Below are positions 27,719-36,181 of a stretch of DNA of 64,000 nucleotides, in pieces. The position numbers and the translations under genes are program-made. Position 1 is the stretch's first letter; each line of letters starts with the position of its first letter. The stretch comes from Mesorhizobium denitrificans (GTDB taxonomy: Bacteria > Pseudomonadota > Alphaproteobacteria > Rhizobiales > Rhizobiaceae): NCBI RefSeq assembly GCF_003403035.1, contig NZ_QURN01000008.1:124001-188000 (forward strand), in the 5' to 3' direction. Below the pieces are notes generated by a model. That model did no database searches. It was not told the origin of the DNA and saw only the letters and a list, made by a program, of their open reading frames with translations.

Positions 27719-29881
27719 ATGCCCCGCACCTCCAGAATGCTTTCGATTTTCGTTGTTCTTTGCGTCCCTATTCTGGGCGCGGCGGCGGTGTTTATCGATC
27801 ATCGTCCGCACACCGTTGCGATTTTTCCGAAGCCATCTTCCGAGGTTGCGACGCTGAAAAATATTCGTGTCGCATTCGACCGTCCGCTTGCTGCCGAGCA
27901 GGTTCGTGTAACCATTGAAGGCAAGGCGGGTGACGCGGCACCCTTTGCGATCAAGGGAAGCGTTCATGTGCAGACTGGCAACACGATCAATTTTGCCGCG
28001 GACCAGACGCTGGCGCCCGCAAACTATCACGTGACAATTCATGCGGAAGACAAGCAGCTTGCCGACTGGCGGTTCACCGTCGCTGATACGCCCAGGAACG
28101 ATGAGAGCGGCGCGCCGATTTTGATCGTTGGCGGCGACGCGAGCGACCTCAACCCCTACTATACTGAAATATTGAGTGCGGAAGGCTTCACGGGCTTCAA
28201 GACCGCGAGCAAATCGGAATTCGCCAAGCTCGACCTTGCGGGAATCCAATCGATCATCGTTTCGGGTGATCTGGACAATTCTGGTTCTGCACGCCTGAAG
28301 GAATGGGTCGAAAACGGCGGCAATCTCGTTGCAGTAATGCCTACGGGCGCTCTCGCGGACCTGGCAGGCGTCAAGGCGCTATCTGTAATCAATGGTGAAG
28401 GCTATTTCCAGATCGACACCGGCAGCGCGCCCGGCAAGGGGCTGGTGTCGCAACCGATCCAGTTTCACGGCGATGCCAAGAGATTTGCGGCAAACGACGA
28501 TGCGAGGGTTTTTGCGACACTGATTTCGGGCCCGGACAAATCGACGTCGCCAGCTGCGACGATCCGTACGGTTGGCGCAAATGGCGGTCAGGTCGCGGCA
28601 TTGGCGTTTAATCTGGCCAAGTCCGTCGTTTTCACGCGCCAAGGCAACCCCGCATGGGCCGGGCAGGATCGCGACGGTATGGCACCAGTCCGGCCGAATG
28701 ATCTGTTCTTTGGAAACTCCAAAACCGATCCGCAGCCGGACTATCTGGACGTGAACAACGCGCAAATCCCGCAGGCAGACGAAACGATGCGCCTGCTGAC
28801 CAACGTGCTGGAATATATGCAGCGTGACGCGTCCCCGATTCCGCGCTTCTGGTATTTTCCAAAAGACTACAAGGCTGCACTGGTGATGGCGGCGGACGAC
28901 CACGGCACCAAAGACGGCACGCGCAACTTCTTCGAAATGCTGGATCTGGCCAGCCCGGCGGGTTGCGACATGACGCAGTGGACCTGCGCCCGCGCGACTT
29001 CGTTCATTTATCCAGATAGCGGTCTGTCGAACAGTGACGCCGAGTTCTACAACTCAATCGGATTCGACACAGGCGCGCACGTTACGACCAATTGCGAGGA
29101 CTGGACGCGAGAATCCCTCGACAATTCCATCGCGGCCTATCTGTCGTTTTTCCAGGTGCGCTTTCCCGAACTTCCCACCCAGCGCGGCAGTCGGCTGCAC
29201 TGCATCGCATGGTCAGACTACACCACGCAGGCAGAGGTTGAGCGAAGCTGGGATATTCGCTTCGACATGAACTATTATCACTGGCCAAAGGACTGGCTGA
29301 AGAACAAATCCGGCTTTATGACCGGCTCCGGCTTGCCAATGCGGTTCAGTAAGACGGATGGCGAAATCATAGACGTCTACCAGCAGGAAACGCATTTGGT
29401 TGACGAGGTTTTCGTAGACAACTTGCCAGCCGTCGAAGAGCTATTCGCGAAAGCCTTCGGCCCCGAAGGCTTCTACGGCGCGTTTGGTACACATTTCGAT
29501 TTCAACAATGACTTCGCTCCAAAGATGATCGAACTTGCACACAAGTGGCAGGTTCCGATGATTTCAGCGGCGCAATTGCTGGATTGGGAAAACGCGCGTT
29601 CGCATTCGCAAATTTCCGACCTTCAGTGGGGCGTTCAAACGCTGCAATTCAAGATGCAAGCAGCCCCGGCGACGGGTGGAGCGCTGACAACGATGGTGCC
29701 AATGCGCACAAACGACATGGTGCTGGCTGCGATTTCGCTCGATGGCAAGCCGGTCGAATTCAAGACAGCGGAAATCAAGGGCGTGCAATATGCCTTGTTC
29801 CCCAGCGCCAACGGAACGTATTCGATCCGGTATAATTCGAGCTTCAGCGCGGATGAAACGGGTTCGGTTTCGCCGTTGTAA
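27719..29881 (+). CDS. Exported protein with Ig-like, ThuA/GATase-like and deacetylase-like regions
   Basis: A 720-residue protein starting MPRTSRMLSIFVVLCVPILG, a signal peptide or anchor. Residues about 33-120 resemble a bacterial Ig-like domain (IRVAFDRPLAAEQVRVTIEG). About 125-330 resemble a ThuA/GATase-like fold (ILIVGGDASDL; EWVENGGNLVAVMP). From about 375 a polysaccharide-deacetylase-like region follows (AALVMAADDHGTKDGTRNFF, FYGAFGTHFDFNNDF). The AADDHG segment and later HFDF could supply metal ligands. I cannot name a substrate. The ribosome site is weak (AGGGGAGA is 26 bases away), so the start is uncertain; the frame is open to 27620. A CCCCCTC/GAGGGGG hairpin (27605-27620) lies in the leader. 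Codon use resembles its neighbours. Confidence 0.75.
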   Translation: MPRTSRMLSIFVVLCVPILGAAAVFIDHRPHTVAIFPKPSSEVATLKNIRVAFDRPLAAEQVRVTIEGKAGDAAPFAIKGSVHVQTGNTINFAADQTLAPANYHVTIHAEDKQLADWRFTVADTPRNDESGAPILIVGGDASDLNPYYTEILSAEGFTGFKTASKSEFAKLDLAGIQSIIVSGDLDNSGSARLKEWVENGGNLVAVMPTGALADLAGVKALSVINGEGYFQIDTGSAPGKGLVSQPIQFHGDAKRFAANDDARVFATLISGPDKSTSPAATIRTVGANGGQVAALAFNLAKSVVFTRQGNPAWAGQDRDGMAPVRPNDLFFGNSKTDPQPDYLDVNNAQIPQADETMRLLTNVLEYMQRDASPIPRFWYFPKDYKAALVMAADDHGTKDGTRNFFEMLDLASPAGCDMTQWTCARATSFIYPDSGLSNSDAEFYNSIGFDTGAHVTTNCEDWTRESLDNSIAAYLSFFQVRFPELPTQRGSRLHCIAWSDYTTQAEVERSWDIRFDMNYYHWPKDWLKNKSGFMTGSGLPMRFSKTDGEIIDVYQQETHLVDEVFVDNLPAVEELFAKAFGPEGFYGAFGTHFDFNNDFAPKMIELAHKWQVPMISAAQLLDWENARSHSQISDLQWGVQTLQFKMQAAPATGGALTTMVPMRTNDMVLAAISLDGKPVEFKTAEIKGVQYALFPSANGTYSIRYNSSFSADETGSVSPL

Positions 29882-29976
29882 GCAGACTCCCCTACTCCGA
29901 ACTGTGACTTGACGCAGCAAGCTGGTAAGACCACAATTTCCCACAGCGTTCGTGGAGGAGCGCTCTGGGAGGAGAG

Positions 29977-30795
29977 ATGGCCTCGATCAAGCTCTATAAG
30001 GGCGCGTTCGGGCATGTATCGATGCTGAACGCGGCGAGCGACCTCGTCACACATGCTCACGGCGAAGCGCACCTCATTATCTGGCTGGAAGGTGACGCCG
30101 GCGAGATAATGGTTGGCGAACGACGTGTGACGCCGGGCCCTGACTGCGCCATCGGGGTCAATTCATTCGAGCCGCACAGCCATAGTTTTTCGCCCGGAGA
30201 AGAGCCGGGACGTTTTCTCGCATTCTATATAGAGCCTGATTGGGCCGCGCAGCGACTTGGGCCGAAGCCGGCAACTAAGCTGTTTCAGGAGCCGAGTATC
30301 GCGCTGGAGCCTTGGCTTCGCGCGGCGGCGGTGAGTCTTGTTGACAGGCTTGAAACGGAATGGGGCTCAGCAGACCTCAATGTTTATGAAGTGGAGCGGC
30401 TTATAGACCAGCTGTTCGAAGCAGCGCTGTCGGCGCGGTCGGCGAAGGGTATGCCCGGAACCCATCTTGATTTCCGGGTGCGCAAGGCCGTCGAGATGAT
30501 GCGCGCCAACGTTTCGGGCAGAATGAATTTCGACAAGATGGCTCGCAATGTGGGGCTGTCGCGCCCACACTTTTTCGCGCTGTTTAAGGAACAGATGAAC
30601 CTGACGCCTAATGTTTACTGGAACACACTGCGCATGGAAGAAGCGCTGCGACAGGTGGAGGCAGATGGCGAATCGCTCACCGCGGTGGCGTGCAATCTGG
30701 GGTTCACCACGCAGAGCAACTTCACGCGCTTTTTCCGCGATCACGCGGGCGTGCCGCCTGCCGTTTATCGCGAAGCGGCGCGCGGCGCGGCGTAG
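29977..30795 (+). CDS. AraC family transcriptional regulator
   Basis: A 272-residue regulator. The N-terminal cupin-like half (about residues 20-110; HAHGEAHLIIWLEGDAGEIM, VNSFEPHSHSF) would bind a small ligand. The C-terminal half holds two helix-turn-helices (FDKMARNVGLSRPHFFALFK and LTAVACNLGFTTQSNFTRFF). GGGAGGAG three bases before the ATG is an unusually complete Shine-Dalgarno. It lies 100 bp before the SRPBCC gene that opens the molybdo-hydroxylase cluster, which it is the obvious candidate to control. Confidence 0.93.
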   Translation: MASIKLYKGAFGHVSMLNAASDLVTHAHGEAHLIIWLEGDAGEIMVGERRVTPGPDCAIGVNSFEPHSHSFSPGEEPGRFLAFYIEPDWAAQRLGPKPATKLFQEPSIALEPWLRAAAVSLVDRLETEWGSADLNVYEVERLIDQLFEAALSARSAKGMPGTHLDFRVRKAVEMMRANVSGRMNFDKMARNVGLSRPHFFALFKEQMNLTPNVYWNTLRMEEALRQVEADGESLTAVACNLGFTTQSNFTRFFRDHAGVPPAVYREAARGAA

Positions 30796-30897
30796 CGCGC
30801 GTTTATCAGACTTTTCGGCAAGCAACCAAGACGCATTGATAAGCGTCGCGAACGGCTGCGCCTAGCATGGACCTCACGCAGGATGTGAGGAGAACAC

Positions 30898-31341
30898 ATG
30901 CCCACGATTATTATTTCCAGCGTCATCGACGCGCCCATTGAAAAAGTGTGGGAACGAATCCGCGATTTCAACGGCCTGCCGAATTGGCACCCGCGCATGG
31001 TGGAAAGCGAGATCGAAGGCGGCAAGTCTGCAACGGAAATCGGCTGTGTGCGCAAGTTCAAGGTGGCAAGCGGCGCGATGATCCGTGAACAGCTGCAGAG
31101 CTTTTCGGATGGCGACAGGACCGTCACTTATTCGATCATCGAACACCCCGCCCCGATCAGCAACCATAGCTCGACGCTGAAGCTGACCCACGTGACCGAT
31201 GGCGATCGGACATTCGCGGAATGGAGCGCGACGTTCGACGCCCCGGCCGAAAAGTGCGACGAGATTGCCAAGGGAATGGGCGAGAATGTTTTTCAAGGCG
31301 GATTCAATGCCTTGAAAGAGCATTTTTCGAAGAAGGGTTAG
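30898..31341 (+). CDS. SRPBCC family protein (polyketide cyclase/CoxG-like)
   Basis: A 147-residue START-like protein starting MPTIIISSVIDAPIEKVWER, with the family stretch LPNWHPRMVESEIEGG and a C-terminal long helix. Members bind hydrophobic ligands or act as accessory factors; CoxG homologues accompany molybdo-hydroxylases of the CO dehydrogenase group, possibly as membrane anchor. GAGGAGAA precedes the ATG. It is nine bases upstream of the FAD-subunit gene and surely in the same operon. Confidence 0.88.
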   Translation: MPTIIISSVIDAPIEKVWERIRDFNGLPNWHPRMVESEIEGGKSATEIGCVRKFKVASGAMIREQLQSFSDGDRTVTYSIIEHPAPISNHSSTLKLTHVTDGDRTFAEWSATFDAPAEKCDEIAKGMGENVFQGGFNALKEHFSKKG

Positions 31342-31350
31342 GAGGCTGCC

Positions 31351-32145
31351 ATGCCACTTTCGCTTCGCTCGTTTGGCACGGTGGAAGAAGCTTCAGCCGC
31401 GCTAAAGGCTCCAAACGCACGCTATCTGGGCGGTGGTACTCTGGTGGTGCGCGCCGCCAATGAGGGCGACCTGACGTTCGATACATTCGTGCGCGCGACC
31501 GATGCGCGGCTGCGCAATATTGAAATTACGGGCAGCACGGTGACGCTCGGCGCCAGCGTCACAATGGCGCAAATCGTCAAGCACCCTGCCCTTGCCTTTC
31601 TCGCACCAGCGGCCCGCGCGGTCGGTGGCCCCGCCATAAGGAATATGGCGTCGGTCGGCGGCAACCTGTTCGCCCCCGCCCCTTATGGCGACTTTGCGGT
31701 TGCTCTGCTGGCGCTCGGTGCGCGCGTCGATGTCGGCGGCAAAACCGTCGACATCGACCGGTTTCTGGCGACTCGTGACGAGAGCCGCGACGTGGTGAGT
31801 GCGGTTCATTTTGAGCTGCCAAAGGAAGGCGCGTTTCGATTTGCGAAGGTGTCGCGGGTGAAGCCAAAGGGCGTCGCCGTGCTTTCGATCGGCGCGCTGA
31901 TTGAACAGGACGGCGCGGGCGCGGTGAAGGCCGCTCGCATCGCGCTCGGCTGCATGGCTGACCGCCCAATGCGGGCTAAGGCCGCAGAGAAAGCGCTGAT
32001 CGGTTCGATGCTGACGGAAGATGGCATCGCCGGCGCCGCTGCGACGGTTGGTGAGGGCACGGAGCCGATCACCGATCCAGTGGCCAGCGCGTGGTATCGC
32101 GCCGAAGTGCTGCCGGTTCACTTGCGGAGGCTTCTTCTGAAATAG
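31351..32145 (+). CDS. Molybdo-hydroxylase FAD-binding subunit (CoxM-like)
   Basis: The medium subunit of a three-component xanthine-oxidase-family enzyme; it carries FAD and passes electrons from the iron-sulfur subunit to the final acceptor. The 264-residue protein shows YLGGGTLVVRAANEG and GGPAIRNMASVGGNLFAPAP, the two FAD-phosphate loops, and the C-terminal CO-dehydrogenase flavoprotein domain. AGGAGG lies seven bases before the ATG. It sits between the SRPBCC gene and the 2Fe-2S subunit gene, the standard medium-small-large order. Confidence 0.94.
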   Translation: MPLSLRSFGTVEEASAALKAPNARYLGGGTLVVRAANEGDLTFDTFVRATDARLRNIEITGSTVTLGASVTMAQIVKHPALAFLAPAARAVGGPAIRNMASVGGNLFAPAPYGDFAVALLALGARVDVGGKTVDIDRFLATRDESRDVVSAVHFELPKEGAFRFAKVSRVKPKGVAVLSIGALIEQDGAGAVKAARIALGCMADRPMRAKAAEKALIGSMLTEDGIAGAAATVGEGTEPITDPVASAWYRAEVLPVHLRRLLLK

Positions 32146-32179
32146 CCCCCAAAACCAACCTAACGCCAGGGAGGAGACA

Positions 32180-32665
32180 ATGGCGAAGAAGGTTCCGCTA
32201 CAGATCACGCTGAACGGCGAGGAGCGCGCCGAGTTTGTCGAAAGCGGCTCAACGCTGCTGACGGCCTTGCGCGACAGGTTTGACGATACGTCACCCAAGG
32301 GCGGCTGCAATCAAGGCACATGCGGCGCTTGCACGGTGATAATCGATGGCGAGTTGCGGCTCGCGTGTTTGACGCTGGCCGAGATGTGCGACGGGGCAAG
32401 TGTTCAGACAACGAGCGGCATGGCAAAAGGCGGCGTCCTGCACCCGCTGCAACGGGCATTTATGGAAGGCTTTGCCGCGCAATGCGGGTTTTGCACGCCC
32501 GGCATGATTATGGCCGCAAAAGCGCTGCTCGACCGCGTGCCGAACCCAAGCCGGGATGAAGTGATCGAAGCGCTGGCGGGGAATATCTGCCGCTGCACGG
32601 GCTACGAGCCGATCATCAACGCCGTGCTGGAAGCCGCACGCGCAAACTCACACAATGCAGCATGA
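32180..32665 (+). CDS. Molybdo-hydroxylase 2Fe-2S subunit (CoxS-like)
   Basis: The small electron-transfer subunit, 161 residues. The plant-type cluster is bound by GGCNQGTCGACTV with a later LAC. The second cluster, in the helical domain, is bound by QCGFCTPGM and NICRCTGYEP. All eight cysteines are present. The start is preceded by GGGAGGAG, an extended Shine-Dalgarno. It is followed by a 166-bp gap with a repeat before the molybdopterin subunit. Confidence 0.96.
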   Translation: MAKKVPLQITLNGEERAEFVESGSTLLTALRDRFDDTSPKGGCNQGTCGACTVIIDGELRLACLTLAEMCDGASVQTTSGMAKGGVLHPLQRAFMEGFAAQCGFCTPGMIMAAKALLDRVPNPSRDEVIEALAGNICRCTGYEPIINAVLEAARANSHNAA

Positions 32666-32831
32666 GGGATGAAAATGCCCCCTCACCCCAACTCAAATTC
32701 CTACCAGCGTGGAATTTATCCTCCTCCTCCCCGTAAACGGGGAGAGGCAAGCTGCGGCAATGTCTCGCGAGTTCGAGAAGCCTGCGATTTTCAGCACAAT
32801 ATTTTTCCGCACAACATCATGAGGTAATCCC
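32666..32831. repeat. Intergenic inverted repeat inside the hydroxylase operon
   Basis: A 166-bp gap in an otherwise tight operon. CTCCCCG (32727-32733) pairs with CGGGGAG (32738-32744) around TAAA. The flanking CCCTCACCCC and GGAGAGGCAAG are typical of the small dispersed repeats of rhizobial genomes; similar CTCCC/GGGAG hairpins occur near 54100. The repeat probably inserted between the genes and could process or stabilise the mRNA. Confidence 0.6.
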
Positions 32832-34202
32832 GTGATCCGGCTAGCCAAGGAATATTTCGCGGACCAGCGCAAAGACGATCTGCACGAACTCGGAAAGGGT
32901 TTGCAGCGGTCTGATGCGCCAGGCCATGTGACCGCGAAGACGAAGTATTTCGCTGACCGGACTTTTCCCGGAATGCTCTATCTCAAGATGGTGCGCAGCC
33001 CGCATCACCATGCGCGCATTCGCAGCATCGATACATCGGAGGCCGAGAAACATCCCGGCGTCGCACGCGTGCTGACGCACAAGGACGTGCCGCACAATGT
33101 CTACACGATCCTGATCCTCATTCAGGTGGGACCGGAGGATGAGCAGGTTCTGGCCGAGGACAAGGTGCGCTGGAAAGGCGAGGCCGTTGTGGCCGTGCTG
33201 GCCGACAGCCCCCGCGCGGCGGAAGAAGCGGCGGCAATGGTGAAGGTGGATTATGAAGTGTTGCCAGCGGTGTTTGACATCGACGCGGCGCTGAAGCCCG
33301 ACGCGCCGCTGGTGAACGAGTATCACGGTCAGAACTACTATCTCTACGACAGCGGCGAATGCCGCAAGGTGCGCTTCGGGGATGTCGAGAAGGGCTTTGC
33401 AGAGTCTGACCATATTCTGGAACAGACCTATTGGTCCTCGCCAATCGAGCACGCACCGGCAGAGACGACCGGCTGCATCGTCGTGCCGGAAGGGAACGAC
33501 CGCTTCACCTGCTACACCAACACGCAGGCGATGTTCTTCACGCTCGATAATACGTCGATCATTTTGCAGATGCCGGGCCAAAAGCTGCACATGGTGGGCG
33601 GCACAGTGGGCGGCGGCTTCGGCGGCAAGGTGGATGTGACGGTCGAGCCGATATCGATTCTGGCGTCAAAGCTGACCGGGCGACCCGTCAGGTTCGTCTA
33701 TAGCCGCGAAGAGGAGATGCAGATTTCTTCGCCGCGCGCTGCCGAAAAGATCGTGCTGAAGGACGGTGTTACCAAGGACGGGCGCATTTTGGCGCGGCAG
33801 GTGTGGGGCTATACGGATGCGGGCGCCTATTCGCGGCACTCGCCCTATGGCGCGCAAAAGGGCGCGGCGCATTATCCGGGGCCTTACACCATACCGAACG
33901 TTTCGATCGATACGTACTGCGTTTACACGAACCGCACGCCCTCCTCCGCTATGCGCGGCTTTGGCGTGACCATCGCGGATTTCGCGCTGGAAGTGCAGAT
34001 GGACAAGCTGGCCCGACTGATCGGCATGGACCCGCTGGAGTTCCGCTTTCTCAATGCATACCGCGACGGAGACATGAAGGCGCACCGCCAGCCGACCGAG
34101 GGCGCGGCGCTGATCGAGTGTATGCAGGAAGCATCGCGCACGGCCGACTGGCCGGTGGCTGAGCGCTTTTTCAAGATGTCGTCCTACAAGACGGAGGCGT
34201 GA
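32832..34202 (+). CDS. Molybdo-hydroxylase molybdopterin subunit, N-terminal part
   Basis: A 456-residue protein, about the first 60 percent of a CoxL/XdhB-type large subunit. It starts at a GTG with GAGGTAAT upstream. The a/b-hammerhead domain (GMLYLKMVRSPHHHARIRSI, residues about 37-150) is followed by the first cofactor domain with VGGTVGGGFGGKVD near residue 257. The active-site loop reads SSAMRGFG near residue 377. This resembles aldehyde/xanthine-type enzymes and is unlike the AYxCSFR loop of form I CO dehydrogenase. Translation stops at TGA 34200-34202 exactly where homologues continue; the rest is encoded by the next ORF in the +1 frame. Confidence 0.9.
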   Translation: MIRLAKEYFADQRKDDLHELGKGLQRSDAPGHVTAKTKYFADRTFPGMLYLKMVRSPHHHARIRSIDTSEAEKHPGVARVLTHKDVPHNVYTILILIQVGPEDEQVLAEDKVRWKGEAVVAVLADSPRAAEEAAAMVKVDYEVLPAVFDIDAALKPDAPLVNEYHGQNYYLYDSGECRKVRFGDVEKGFAESDHILEQTYWSSPIEHAPAETTGCIVVPEGNDRFTCYTNTQAMFFTLDNTSIILQMPGQKLHMVGGTVGGGFGGKVDVTVEPISILASKLTGRPVRFVYSREEEMQISSPRAAEKIVLKDGVTKDGRILARQVWGYTDAGAYSRHSPYGAQKGAAHYPGPYTIPNVSIDTYCVYTNRTPSSAMRGFGVTIADFALEVQMDKLARLIGMDPLEFRFLNAYRDGDMKAHRQPTEGAALIECMQEASRTADWPVAERFFKMSSYKTEA

Positions 34203-34203
34203 C

Positions 34204-35205
34204 ATGGCGATACGACGTGGGCGCGGCGTGGCCGCAGTCAACTACCCAACCGGCATGAACCTTGGCGGTGATCCGAGCCAGGCGCTGGTGCACTCGACAC
34301 CGACCGGCAATTTCATGGTGAGCCTGTCGTCTGTGGATCTGGGGCAAGGGCTGAAACAGGTGATGGCGCAGATTTGCGCCGAGACAATCGGCGTAGCGAC
34401 CGATCAGGTGACAATCGACACAGCCGACACCGATACCGGGCCGCATTGCATGGGTACGTTTGCCTCGCGCGGCACGCATCGCATCGGCAATGCCATTATT
34501 CGCGCGGCGACCGAGGCCAAGCAGGTGATGCTGGAGGTGGCCGCAGAAGAGCTGGAAGTGGATGCGGGCGACCTCGAAACCGACGGTGCGGGCAATATTA
34601 TTGTGAAGGGTGCGCCGCAGAAATCGATCTCGATTTTCGACACCGCGCTGGCCGCGCATTTCAAGCAGGGCCGCTCGATTTCCGGGCGTGGGATATTTCT
34701 GGTGCCGCGCTCTTTTCCGGAGACGGAGACCGGCGCAATGAAGCCGTCCACATGCTATGCACACGCCTGCACCGTGGCGGAAGTCGATGTGGACGACGAG
34801 ACCGGCGAAGTGACAGTTGTTTCGGTGAAGAACGTGTTCGAGATCGGACGCGCGCTGAACCCGAAAATGGTCGAGCAGCAATTGGTCGGCGGATCGTGGA
34901 TGGGCATTTCGCACGCGCTCTACGAGACGACCGAGCCGTATTATCCAAAGCGCGAGCATGGCGGGACGGATTTTAATCAGTATCTCATGCCGGGTCCGGG
35001 TGACTTGCCGGAGACGGAGATCGTCGTGCTGGAACGGCCGGCGGCGGATGGCCCATATGGCGCGAAAGGCCCCGGCGAGATGTGCGCAAATCCGCAGATC
35101 CCGGCAATTGCGAACGCGGTGTTCGATGCAGTCGGCGTGCGGGTCGATACGCTGCCGATCACGCCTGAACGCGTGCTGCGGGCGATTAAGGCGCAACACA
35201 ATTGA
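34204..35205 (+). CDS. Molybdo-hydroxylase molybdopterin subunit, C-terminal part
   Basis: A 333-residue protein that completes the large subunit. It begins MAIRRGRGVAAVNYPTGMNL and has VDLGQGLKQVMAQICAETIG (cofactor binding) and the conserved GAKGPGEMCANP with the catalytic Glu near residue 290. The ATG is one base after the stop of the previous ORF, and GGAGG lies seven bases before it. It could therefore be a true second subunit translated by re-initiation. Neither half alone can form the complete active site. Confidence 0.9.
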   Translation: MAIRRGRGVAAVNYPTGMNLGGDPSQALVHSTPTGNFMVSLSSVDLGQGLKQVMAQICAETIGVATDQVTIDTADTDTGPHCMGTFASRGTHRIGNAIIRAATEAKQVMLEVAAEELEVDAGDLETDGAGNIIVKGAPQKSISIFDTALAAHFKQGRSISGRGIFLVPRSFPETETGAMKPSTCYAHACTVAEVDVDDETGEVTVVSVKNVFEIGRALNPKMVEQQLVGGSWMGISHALYETTEPYYPKREHGGTDFNQYLMPGPGDLPETEIVVLERPAADGPYGAKGPGEMCANPQIPAIANAVFDAVGVRVDTLPITPERVLRAIKAQHN

Positions 35206-35308
35206 CTGCGTATTTTCAGCAGAGCGCTCACGCATTCCCATCAAGGAGGAGTGGGACAAAAGCGCCGTATGGCGTGAAAATTGCGAGGCAGCGCTGGCGG
35301 TCAACCAG

Positions 35309-36181
35309 ATGAAAACGCCTGACATCGGCCCCACACCGGAAGCGCTGGCGCAGATTCTGGCAAAGGTCGGGTATCTGCCCGACGAAAGCCTGGCGACTGC
35401 AATTTTCCTCGCAATTAAACTCGGCAAGCCGCTGCTGCTGGAAGGCGCGCCGGGCGTCGGCAAGACGGAAGCCGCGAAGGCGATTGCGGAACTGATGAGC
35501 TCCGAACTGGTGCGGCTGCAATGCTACGAAGGCATCGACGCTGCGCACGCGCTTTACGAATGGAATTATCAGCGGCAGTTGCTGGCAATCCGGCAGGCGG
35601 GCGAGCACGAAATCGACATTTATGATGATCGGTTCCTGATTGCGCGGCCACTGCTGCAAGTGCTGCGCGCACCGGGCGAACGGCTGTTGCTGGTGGACGA
35701 GATCGACCGCAGCGACCATGAATTCGAAGCGCTGTTGCTGGAGTTTCTATCCGACTTCCAGATCAGCATTCCCGAACGCGGAACGTTGCGCGCCAAGACG
35801 CGGCCGGTCGTAGTTCTGACATCCAACCGGACGCGCGAGCTGGCGGAAGCGCTGCGGCGGCGCTGCGTTTACCACTGGATCGCCTATCCCGACGCAGAGC
35901 GCGAGGCGGCAATCATCATGCTGCGCGCGGGCGATGTGGCCGAAGCGACCGCAAGGGCGGTGGCCAAGGCTGTGCGCGAGGTGCGGCGGCGACCGCTGGC
36001 CAAGCCGCCGGGGATCGCCGAAGCGGTCGAGTGGGCGAACGCGGCGACAGTGCTTGAAAAGAGCGGCAGCCCGTGGCCGGAGGCGTTTCGGCGCTCGCTC
36101 GGGGTCGTCATCAAGGACGAGGAAGACCTCGCGGCGATCGGACCGGAATTCGCGGGTATCGTATCGGCGGCGCTCGCATGA
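35309..36181 (+). CDS. MoxR family AAA+ ATPase (CoxD-like)
   Basis: A 290-residue chaperone-type ATPase. Walker A is EGAPGVGKTE (residues about 45-54), Walker B LLLVDEIDRSD (about 126-136), and sensor 1 VVLTSNRTRELAE follows. In CO dehydrogenase clusters the MoxR protein CoxD, with the VWA protein CoxE, matures the molybdenum centre; the same role is inferred here. The ATG at 35309 fits the family N-terminus, but a GGAGGAG at 35244-35250 leaves open an upstream start. Its stop overlaps the VWA gene (ATGA). Confidence 0.9.
   Translation: MKTPDIGPTPEALAQILAKVGYLPDESLATAIFLAIKLGKPLLLEGAPGVGKTEAAKAIAELMSSELVRLQCYEGIDAAHALYEWNYQRQLLAIRQAGEHEIDIYDDRFLIARPLLQVLRAPGERLLLVDEIDRSDHEFEALLLEFLSDFQISIPERGTLRAKTRPVVVLTSNRTRELAEALRRRCVYHWIAYPDAEREAAIIMLRAGDVAEATARAVAKAVREVRRRPLAKPPGIAEAVEWANAATVLEKSGSPWPEAFRRSLGVVIKDEEDLAAIGPEFAGIVSAALA

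Noticed and set aside
32722-32732. CCTCCTCCCC in the hydroxylase operon as another sRNA hairpin
   Set aside because: The bases form the stem of a CTCCCCG/CGGGGAG hairpin and are not exposed in a loop; no DUF1127 gene is near.
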